Below, in pieces: positions 50,220-59,414 of a stretch of DNA of 64,000 bases. Origin of the DNA: Glossina fuscipes (Eukaryota; Arthropoda; Insecta; Diptera; Glossinidae); the NCBI RefSeq assembly GCF_014805625.2, contig NW_023998426.1, positions 1,006,350 through 1,070,349 of the forward strand. The letters run 5' to 3'. The translations under genes were made by a program, and so were the position numbers. Position 1 is the stretch's first letter. Each line of letters opens with the position of its first letter. The notes under the pieces were generated by a model. The model had not been told where the DNA came from and did no database searches. It saw nothing but the letters and a program-made list of their open reading frames with translations.

Positions 50220-50783
50220 TTTTGTTAATACAATCATCGCCGCCAACGTCATCATCATTATCGACATTAGTTAGCGTAATTGAAACAATCTGACGAAGAA
50301 AAAGAGTTGATTCAAGAAATGGAAAATTGCATTTAATCATAATTTGTATGTTTTTTTTTTTTTTTTTTTTTTTTTGTTTCCTTCCCCTCTTTTTTATTCT
50401 TTAATGTAAAACATAGTTTTGTAATATTACTTTGAGTTTGTAAATATGAAATATTTGCGCTATTTTCCTACATGATTCATCTCATCATCAGACAAATATT
50501 TGCTGTGAGACCAATTTCATTTCGCTGTTAAGCTGAATTACTTACATAAAAAAAAAGAAAAAAGAAACATAAACAAAAGCTTGTTATTTATATAGTTTTT
50601 TAACGAATTTTATTTAAATATATGTTTTTTTTTTACCGTTATTATTAATATTAAAACTTATCTTTACATAAATGTATGATTTGAATTTTATTTTCTATAA
50701 TTACATATAAATAATCTAATCAAGTAGTAGTGTTTGGCACAGGTAGTGAAGTAAGATTTCCTCATTCATTTTTTTACAATAAA
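50220..50783 (+). other. Probable 3'UTR of DHHC isoform A
   Basis: AT-rich sequence after the TAA at 50217-50219, with poly-T tracts. The first clear AATAAA seen is at 50778-50783, a plausible poly(A) signal. The end of the transcript is not determined. Confidence 0.45.
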
Positions 50784-51021
50784 ATCGGTTGTTATGTAAA
50801 TATTAAGCAAAGTATCTGTATTAAGATGAGATAGCAGAACGTTTGATGCTAAATGAATCCAACTTATTATTATTATTGAAGCTTTACAAACATTGGTGTT
50901 GCACAGGGTTGAACAACTACGGCGCTCTACTAATGTTCGTTCGTTCTTTCGCAATCAAGCTTGTTACCTTGTCTTATGAACATCAATTTCTTACACCGTT
51001 ATTGTATTGTAACGGTAAATG

Positions 51022-51871
51022 TGCATGGTAGATCGCCCCTGCCATGTCAGTGCAATACCCAAGACCTATATATCTCCAAGAAAAGTAGTTCACTGGTGTT
51101 GGCAACCAGGGAAGTATGGTGAATCCGAAGCAAGTACGGTTGTTTTTAACAACCGCCAAAATATGCCTAAGGCTTTGAAAAATAAACTGGGAGCCACGGG
51201 GGCCAGGAGGCTCGCCTCACAAAGCCACGTATGCCTGCGGGTGTATGATGGACTTTGTTCATCAAGTCGTAACGAAATAAAATAATTTTTTCTCAAGAAT
51301 AATAATAATACAAAAAGGAATTGACGGACGGCCTTCCCTTTGGCCGATTAATAAAAAACCCTCTCGAGAATTAATTGATACATGCAAAAAATTAAAAAGG
51401 GATTTGACGGAAAGGCTTTTTCCCCTTTTGCCTTATTTTACTTTTGAACATATGTCACGGATGCCTGCGGGCAATGGTGGTAATTGATCAACGGTGCCGT
51501 GGAAGCCTTATGGCGGAAGCGAGCGCAATGTTTACCCTTTTTGAACGCATATCGTTGATCAATTTGTGAGTCCTGACTGCTTGGGTGCGGCCCTTCGGGG
51601 AGTACTCGTGGTGGTTGTGGTTGGCAAGTTCTTAGCCAAAATGGAACAATTTGAGTGCAGCTAGGCCTCACTACTGACCAGAGTGGCGGTTCATTCGGCC
51701 ATACCCGGTGAACCATCTGCGCACTTCGGGGTAAGAAAGGCCCCCTTATTAGGGGATTGTTTTTCCCCCCGGGGGGGTGGTCACTCGACTCAAATGAGTG
51801 CCTATGATTGTAGGCAACCCGTTTGATTAAGGCATCAAGCCAGGTGCAGACGTTAAACCCTCAGAGACATC
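51022..51871. mobile_element. Unassigned ~850-bp element with 14-bp target-site duplication
   Basis: The 14-mer TGTAACGGTAAATG occurs exactly at 51008-51021 and again at 51872-51885, bracketing about 850 bp that is visibly GC-richer than its surroundings. Inside are several hairpins: CGGCCTTCCCTTTGGCCG (51329-51346); AAGGC...GCCTT (about 51412-51433); ATTGATCAACG / CGTTGATCAAT (51483-51493 and 51553-51563); CACTCGACTCAAATGAGTG (51782-51800); GCCTATGATTGTAGGC (51801-51816). Two diverged copies of AAAAAGGRATTTGACGGA start at 51312 and 51394, and CACGNATGCCTGCGGG occurs twice. No reading frame longer than about 92 codons and no recognisable transposase or reverse transcriptase. No poly(A) or terminal inverted repeats. 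The duplication length suggests target-primed retroposition. Insertion is well supported; identity unknown. Confidence 0.7.
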
Positions 51872-52584
51872 TGTAACGGTAAATGATGTTAGCTTTTTAA
51901 AAAGGAAAATCTTCCAAAGAATGCAATTATTCAAACTATCTAAAAAACAAAACAAAACGCCATTTACAACAAAAATTGCATTTTCCATGACACAAACGAT
52001 ATGAAACGAATATAAGAAATGTAGATTGAATAGGGTAGAGAGCATAGGCAAAGGTGTCTTGACTCTGCCCATGCTATTCATATTCATGAAATTCATTCAA
52101 TGAAAATAGTAATTGAGAAAAGATTAAGTTAAGTTTTAACTATTGAAAAATCACTAACTTACTGTCGGAGACAATGCAAGGTACCAGACGTCCCCTCAAC
52201 GATGGACAGTCGCTTTAGTCAGTTAACAGCATATGATGAGTGCTGTCGTTATGAAAAAAGTCCCAAAATTTGATGTTACGACGAGTATATTCGTCATGGC
52301 GCGTCCATAAATCCTTGTCGGATATTTTGTCTAGTAATTTCAATACAATCTAATTTCTTGTTACACACACACTGTGTATAAAGAATACATTCGCCATTGC
52401 TGAAATTTTGCGAAGCAATTTAAACACATATTCCCGAAAGAGAGAGGGAAATAGCGTAGGGAATGAGAGGAATAGATTTCAAAAGATCGACTTATGTCCA
52501 CTACAAATAAAAGAGTAGAATTGGAGAGAAATTTTGATTTTCGGTTGACTAACAAAATGCAAATAAAATCGGATAAAAAGTTTA

Positions 52585-52905
52585 TATAGGGCCAAGGCCC
52601 GCTGTTAAGTACCCTACACCATACTATCGTTATTCATATGACTTTTCAAAATGAAGCTATCTATGAGAAATGGTACCGAAAAAATGGTCCGTTCGGAACC
52701 TCTCTCAATAGCGTACATACTTGAGCCAAAAAATACGTGAGCGTACGAAATGTCATCAAAATATTTCAAAAATGCGGCCTGTAGATTAAATACAAGAATG
52801 CCAGTGATGTTGAATTGATAGATATAACAAAATATGGGTCTATTTTAAATCCTTCGAAGTGTTGCATACATTCACTCGTATCGCAAGTGGTGCATATACC
52901 TAACG
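52585..52905 (-). mobile_element. H1 element between DHHC last exons A and B
   Basis: TATAGGGCCAAGGCCCGC stem (a clean GGGCC-AA-GGCCC), TAAGTACCCTACACCAT, ATGGTCCGTTCGGAACC, AAAAATGCGGCCTGTAGATT and TCGCAAGTGGTGCATATACC. One of the better preserved left ends. Confidence 0.72.
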
Positions 52906-53056
52906 CGAATAGAGTATAAACAATGTTTGGGTGAACCGCTTTCTTGTGCATAAAACTTGGAAGAAGTTCAATTAAGGCTTTGAATAGAAATGCCAACATC
53001 TTACAGAAATTCAATTTTTTCATATTTCTTTATATCTTCCAAAAAAATACATGTAT

Positions 53057-53135
53057 ATACAGTAAAAGTTACTTATTCGTGGTTTCACTATTCGCGGATC
53101 AGAAAAAATGCGACCAATTCCCATATTCGCGGCTA
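53057..53135 (+). mobile_element. Candidate pogo/Tigger-like transposon terminus
   Basis: TA then CAGTAAAAGTTACTTATTCG and TGGTTTCACTATTCGCGGAT, with a later CCCATATTCGCGGC. The ATTCGCGGTTTCACTATTCGCGG pattern is typical of Tigger-type ends. The other end is not seen. Confidence 0.4.
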
Positions 53136-53149
53136 TAAATCCAGAACGA

Positions 53150-53400
53150 TGACGACTTTGAAGTTTTTGTTATACCAATCGATTCAGAATGATTCGCAAT
53201 CTAATCTAATCGATTTAAATGCGTCCGTCCGTCCATCTGTTTGATGCGTACTCATGTAATGTTGTACAATTTTCGATCCAGTCAGATAAAATTTGGTGCC
53301 CTGGCATGTTTTCGCCTAGGACGAGTCCATATTACCGAAATCTTCCATATAAAAATTTAGCACACTTGACATGCTTTGCTCAGGTTGATCTGAAAAAATA
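53150..53400 (+). mobile_element. H1 element, partial
   Basis: GTTATACCAATCGATTCAGA, GCGTCCGTCCGTCCATCTGT and TGGTGCCCTGGCATGTTTTC with a decayed 3' half. It lies next to a pogo/Tigger-like terminus at 53,059. Confidence 0.55.
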
Positions 53401-54404
53401 TTTACGAATTTATTTTTATAAAACTATATTCTGAGAAATTTTTGCAATCTAAAGTAAGATATTTAAAGGATCTCGCCTTTATTCGGCTATAACGTTTCAA
53501 CGTCATTCACATCATCTGCAGTGTTAGATCACCTTCAGTTAGGTAGCCTTTTGCGGGCGAAGTCTGCAGGCTATTTTGTCAAGCCTTTCAGTTTCATAAC
53601 AATAGGTTAAATCCAAATTGTCAAAATTTAAAGCTGTACCCTAAAAATTGGTTTAAATCTGAAAGTTTAACATCTCCTATAACCCTGCACTAAACTGATA
53701 GGTGAATAAATAAACTTGTCCCGCTTTTTATGTAAAATTTGATTGCTATCGAGCTTAATAATCGAAATATGAAGCATCATTATTTATAGTCTTTTGCCAC
53801 GGGTAGGATAATCTATAGGTGTTCTGCTACTTGCTGACGAGGAGGAGAAATAGCCATAGATCCATTTTCGCACATCTTCAAACTCTTTGAACTATTAACC
53901 TGCTAAATGTGACTACACGAATCTGAATAATTGGTAATCGGAAAGTGTCAGACCTGGAGAATATAGCGGATGCAGTAAAACTTCGCAGCCTAAAGTGAAA
54001 CTTATTTCCTTGGTTGCTTTTGCGTGAGACGGACGCACGTATGCGAATCTTCACAATAAAAGCTCAATACAAAAATGGTGTTAATGAAATAACTAACACA
54101 TCCTATGTTGTCTTGGTGAGAATATAGTGTTGCTGAAACTTTCTAAAAAAACACAATGCCAAAGATGATGCCAAAATTCATTTAACGGCTGCCGAGATCC
54201 CTTCTCAAAATAAACTGCGTTTATCTGTTCCTCACCACTTCAAATAACTGCCCTATTACATTATAACACTCACTGCACTTTCAGTCTTCACAACAATTGC
54301 TCTCTTGATGAGTTTATATATGTGCATAATTCCACCTTACATTATTATGCATTAACACAATCACACATATATATGTGTAATGGGAATTTTACGACTTCAA
54401 AGAT

Positions 54405-54600
54405 CCTGTTTACTATAATTTAACTATGACATTCCGCTAGCTAAGGCTTAAGTATGAACCGTTGGGGATTATAACTTAACAACAAGTTTCTACGACTTAA
54501 AGCTTAGCTATGGCTTTTCGCGACTTAACGCTTCACTTGCACAAAACCTAATATTTTTGCTACTTAAGGCCTAATTGGCTTTTCCGACCTGGGGTTTATT
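54405..54600 (+). repeat. Short degenerate repeats
   Basis: GACTTAAAGCTTAGCTATGG, GACTTAACGCTTCACTTG, ACTTAAGGCCTAATTGGC and CTAAGGCTTAAGTATG recur every 35-60 bp, each followed by CTTTTCG/CTTTTCC-like sequence. Confidence 0.45.
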
Positions 54601-55000
54601 CAACTTATTTGGACACCTAGTATCTATTGCGTAAGTGAACATCCAATCAGGGTTTTAAACTTGGTAGTAATCGAGTGGTTAGTGAACTTTAGCTAACGAT
54701 TACAAAGAAGGAAAATAATAAATTTACCGGTTTAGCTAATAAACCGTTCTTGCCCGAAGAGAGTTCTGATTAAGAAAAAACATTATCATGCTGCCAAGGT
54801 TCGGATCAGAAATTTCATACATATTTTATGTATAATAGGTGCCTGCATGTATTTTGATCAGCGACTTCTGTCTGTCAAAATGAAATAAGGTATTGCGAAG
54901 CATCAGTCTACACAACGGTTGAATTCGATGGTCTTGATCTTTCTCTTGTTGAAATATAAATTTTCCATTTCGTCTTAATGAGTTATTCAGTGTTTATGGT

Positions 55001-55696
55001 TTCCGGCATTCATTACTTCTGTTGTTTGATTTGAAGAAGTGTGCTAGCGAAGCCTATCGAACACTTTTAGAAGCTTATCCCAATTTTCGATTTGCGTTTG
55101 AACAGTTTAAAACAGATGATTTTGAGGTCAAGGACAAAGAATAGCCTGAAGGACCAAAAAATTGAAAGACAATGAATTGCAAGGATTTATTGGCCGAAAG
55201 CGCAGCTCAAACATGCAAAGAACCTTCGAATAGCGTAGCAACAGATGAATTGATGAACTGTTTGTACATGTTTACATGCGATGGGAAAGATCCAAAAGGC
55301 GGGCAAATGACTATCGAAAATGCCATTTGCTGTGCGCATGGTGAGACCAGCAATTTGTCGTTTATTACATCAATTGAACAAATTGAACGATATAAAGGCC
55401 AGCAATGGCGGCTAACAGACGCAAAATTATCCTCTTTCATGACAATGCTCGATCAAACGTTGCAAGAATTGACAAGGATATATTGTTGCAGCTCGAATGG
55501 GAAGTTCTGCCGCACCCAGCGCCTACTCATTACCACTAGTCCAGATCGACGTGACATAGCTTGGTTGGAATGCGGTTTCGAAACGCTGACGAAGCACGAA
55601 AATGAGTCGATGATTGATTTGCTGCCAAACCGATATCGGTCCTTCGACGTGCTGACGGTGCCGTTATGTTGCCAGAATGATGGGAAAATATTTTGA
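55001..55696 (+). mobile_element. Decayed, internally deleted mariner-like transposase gene
   Basis: Pieces of a mariner transposase in three frames. The N-terminal helix-turn-helix region reads FRHSLLLLFDLKKCASEAYR and QFKTDDFEVKDKE, then stops. Next come AMGKIQKAGKW, QLNKLND, KIILFHDNARSNVA (the second catalytic Asp region, HDNA) and LQLEWEVLPHP, and near the end WEKYFD or YVARMMGKYFD. The part with the first catalytic Asp (TGDEKW-type) is missing, about 350-400 bp compared with a 1-kb mariner gene. The SPDxAPSDYH region is frameshifted and mutated. The 174-codon open frame here (55172-55696) is mostly a shifted frame, not a gene. Terminal inverted repeats were not found. It lies between the two long last exons of the DHHC gene. 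Confidence 0.8.
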
Positions 55697-56066
55697 TTAT
55701 TACATATTCTAGCAATTTTTCTTAATAAATGCCTTTTTTAAGTAAAAAAGATGATCAGAATATATGCAAGCACCTATTAGTTTTCAAAATCTCAATACGT
55801 TTGTCGAAATCGAGTTCATTTTCATATTGAAGTTGGAAAGCGGTTTATCTCAGCGAATTTCGTTGTCATTAATTTGCTTCTCTTATTAAGTGTGAAATTT
55901 TTTTTTTTTTTTTTTTTTAAATAATTAATTAAGTATAAGGAAAAACATTTTAATTTTCTCATGTAAAAAAAAAAAAGCAAAATTCATTCTTAGACTATTT
56001 GATTTACATATACAAAATGTACAAATTTTCCTGTATGTATGCATATATATTTATAACAATTTTTAG

Positions 56067-56205
56067 CTTCGGCGATGGGTTTAGTTATCCGATGCGTCAT
56101 TGCGAGGAAGATGCTGAATCACTATTGGGCCATAGTGATACACGTTTGGAAATCGAAGAGGATATCTTTCCAGAAACACGTTTTCACGATACTATCGTTC
56201 CATAG
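56067..56205 (+). CDS. Alternative last exon of the DHHC gene (isoform B, short acidic tail)
   Basis: The acceptor AATTTTTAG at 56066 is followed by C, which joins the AG left by exon 6 to make Ser290. It then reads FGDGFSYPMRHCEEDAESLL and on to a stop at 56203-56205, giving a 335-aa isoform. The opening S-x-GDG is shared with the 49745 exon ([10 protein letters not shown]). The form S-x-GDGxSxPMR is also typical of the start of the ZDHHC15 tail, so this exon may encode the more conserved C-terminus. DAESLL fits an acidic dileucine sorting motif ([DE]xxxL[LI]), suggesting endosomal or lysosomal sorting (inference). The exon lies 5.8 kb past exon 7A. A 3'UTR with several possible poly(A) signals follows, the most distal seen being AATAAA at 57557-57562. 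Confidence 0.85.
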
Positions 56206-57562
56206 TTAATCATTTCCGAGGACAATGTCGCCACCTATTATATATAGTTGAATGAACTTATGATTTACACACACATAGACAGAAGAAAACTAATCCAATA
56301 TAGTTATCGATAATTGTTAGGGAAAATATCAAAAAAAAAAAACAGAAAAAGTATTTTTACGTAAAACATATAACAAAACAAAGTTTATAGTATTATTTTA
56401 ATGCTTAAGTCATTTAAATAGCTAAACGAGAAGAAAAAAACAATAATGATAAGTAAAGCAAATATTGAAAGCGAAAGCTTAGAAAATTTCGAAAAAGCAA
56501 AAAATTACTAGACTTTATGTACCAAAAGCAGCTGCAAAATTCTCTTAGACGATTCTTATTATTATTATTATTATTATTATAAGTAGTTATCATAGTTAAT
56601 ATAGTTGTTTGTAAATATTTATCTTTTAGAAAATTTGTGTACCTCGACATACACGAACGTAACAACAAAACGCCTTTTTTTTCAGACAAAAATTCTTCAA
56701 AAGAGATTTATTCTAAAGATAAACGAAAATGCATTCAATTTTCTCCATAGAATTTAAGTAAAATGAATAATAAATAATGACTATAAGGCTTTGCAAAAAC
56801 TTTTCTTTTTTTTTTTCTTAACTTTAAAAATTATTAATAAAAGAAAAACAATTTATATATATATATAGAGAAAAAATGAGATTTTAAGATCAAAAGTATG
56901 AAAAATTCTGTACTTAGTCTTGTAAGAAAAAATAATTGAAAAAAAAAATGGATAATTGATGTAAATGTTATGAGAAAAATACTTGTTTGTTATATAATAT
57001 GTGTGTGTGATGTTATTGAATTGTAAAATTTTTGCATTCATCGGAAATTTGATGATTTAGAAAAGCGATTAAATTAGACGAAACCTGCACTGAATATATA
57101 GGTGTTTTCGTAATCACCAGCTATATACAAAAATTTTTATTTCTTACTTTCTTTTCTACTTTCGATATAAAAGGTTTTCGAAAAATTTTTTAATTAAAGC
57201 AATAGAAAAAAAAAAACATATAAGACATATATATATATATATATATATATACAAAAAATAGACGAGACCTGAGCATACTAATTGCCTCATACCACCCGAT
57301 TTATATGAAAAATTATAAACATATATTTATATATATATAAATATTTTAATATATTACGCATTTTTCTTTTCTTTTTTTTTTGTTTTTGTTCTTTTCTACA
57401 AAAATTATTAAAAAAAATTATTAAAAAAAAAAAAAAAAAAAAGCTAAAGAGAAAATTGTTTAGTATTTAAGCTTTGCAAACATGTTTATGTAACAGAAAT
57501 TATATGAAAACACCTAATGAAACAAAAAACAAAACAAATCTGGGTTCTCTCTTTCTAATAAA
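56206..57562 (+). other. Probable 3'UTR of DHHC isoform B
   Basis: AT-rich sequence with long A and T runs, (TTA)n at 56556-56581 and (TA)n at about 57227-57251. AATAAA-like signals occur at about 56836 and at 57557-57562. No repeat family was recognised before about 57,640, which fits transcribed but non-coding DNA. Confidence 0.4.
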
Positions 57563-57639
57563 ATGAAATATAAGAGGAGACTAGAAAGGAAATAATCCTT
57601 CACACGTTTGAAAATTTGTAAATCCATTCGAATATTTTA

Positions 57640-57975
57640 TATCTACCGCGACGCTTTGCACTACATACCGCTTATAAAACAAGGGTATATTAAATTTATA
57701 GAGATGCACGTGACACTCAGAAGAATTTGCGACAGGCTCATCTTTTATTACATCCATCAGTTCAGAGTCATTTTCTAATGTAAGCTTGTCTGTCCGTCTT
57801 ATTTCTTTGTATTCAACTTGCAAATTTTGTACACTGACGTGTTTTTTGATCGAAGGGTGAACGCTATTGAAGACAGTTCAGATTGAACTGAACTTTTTCG
57901 ACGCCTTATTTTGGAAAATCATTATATGAATAACCGTGAGATGGCGTTGGATATTTTATGATGGACCATGAGCTA
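57640..57975 (+). mobile_element. H1 element downstream of the DHHC gene
   Basis: AAGGGTATATTAAATTTATA, CTTGTCTGTCCGTCTTATTT, TGTACACTGACGTGTTTT, AAGGGTGAACGCTATTGAAG and GAAAATCATTATATGAATAA. Its position suggests the DHHC transcript ends before about 57,640. Confidence 0.65.
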
Positions 57976-58189
57976 CTATAATGTTTCATCTGCTGATATT
58001 GGTAACTTCTGAATTTTTCTTCATTTTTAATATTTTGTAATTAAGTCCTCGCATTAAATTTATAAACTACCTAAATCCACTTTAGAGTTTCGCCTACACG
58101 AACAATATACAAATGAAACGCAACAAGTGCGCACGGTATCTACTTTATACGATCTCTTACGATATGCACTATTTATATGCGGGCCTATC

Positions 58190-58364
58190 CGCCTGGGTTG
58201 CCGAGTAGGCAAGAGTCTCGGCTAGCAACTCAGTGGTCGTGGGTTCGAATCTCAAGTGCGGTAGAGTTTTTAATAAAGGCCGATAGCCTTAGATGCTAGT
58301 GCTTTTAAGAGTTTAGTCTTAGAATTTATTTCTGTGGCGAAATTAATAATAATAATAATAATTA
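58190..58364 (+). mobile_element. tRNA-derived SINE, complete, with 16-bp target-site duplication
   Basis: A 175-bp element flanked by perfect copies of TATATGCGGGCCTATC (58174-58189 and 58365-58380). The 5' end is tRNA-like: a box A-like TGCCGAGTAGG at about 58198 and a box B GGTTCGAATCT at about 58241, 10 of 11 matches to the Pol III consensus. A non-tRNA body (ending GTCTTAGAATTTATTTCTGTGGCG) and a short (AAT)n tail follow. It is the reference copy for the others in this window. Confidence 0.9.
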
Positions 58365-59414
58365 TATATGCGGGCCTATCTTGGAATTCTATGCGGTAAA
58401 TGTATGCATATTTTAAATGATGAAATATCAGAGATCCAGGATAATAATCTTAATTCATAAAAGACTTTGTTCGTTTCAACACAATCAAGTGACGGGTAAA
58501 AAAAAATTTGGTGAATGTTGGATATACAAATATATATATATAACTGTTTTCCATTATCACGTTACAATTAAACATATCCGGTGTGAAACTTCATAGCGGA
58601 AGTTTGCAAAACTTGCTGCCTGCTGTTGAAATGGAAGGCAACCACACCACGAAAATAATCATAAATTAACTTCACTTACAGCCAAAACGTGAGAAAGATT
58701 AAGATCTCCTTAGGAAAGTTTTAGATTTTAGTCAATTTGAAGCTGCACTGAGCTTCCAGTGAGCCCTGTGATAAATTTCTTTAGGGTCTTAAATGGTTAT
58801 GTTGTGTAGGCGCATTGTATCACTAAAGTTTTATACGGTTTTTGTAAGTTTTGGCGGCAAATTTCAGACCAATTGTAAGTTATGAATTTTGCCCACGGTA
58901 TTCAATTTTTATGTCGAATCCAGTCTATGAATTTTAGTATTCAGTATTTTCTGTTTGCCGGCTAATTACTTCAGCGGATTATTTAAATAGCCCTCTGAAC
59001 TGTGACTTTGTTATGCGACAGTACTCCGACTTTTATCCTACATTTATTTTACCAATCGAGGCATGTATGACTGATCATTGCCATTTCCCAAAAGCTGAAG
59101 CAATGACTGCTTTTTCGTTCAATTTAAATTCCAAATATAAAAATTTACTCCGTCCTCTTTCTTCTTTTTTCAATCTATATAGCGGACACATAATCAATGT
59201 ACAAAATTAAATTCGAATTCATAAGCATAATCAAACGAGAACCCAGAAAAAAGAAAAAGTAAAGATTCAAATGAAAGTGTAGAAGCAATTAAACTCGAAT
59301 TTGTAAAGATCAAGAGCGAACAAAAAATGGAAAACTGAAATAAATGTTTAACAAGCTTTCAATTCGCTTACTTTGTTCCCAGTGAAGTGGAGGCTATCTT
59401 CTCCGATCAGCTGT

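Noticed and set aside
55172..55696. 174-codon open frame as a host gene
   Set aside because: Mariner motifs run through other frames of the same DNA (KIILFHDNARSNVA, WEVLPHP), so this is a shifted frame of a dead transposase.
58190..58262. Functional tRNA gene
   Set aside because: Box A and B are present, but the cloverleaf arms do not pair well and the sequence continues into a SINE body with a target-site duplication.
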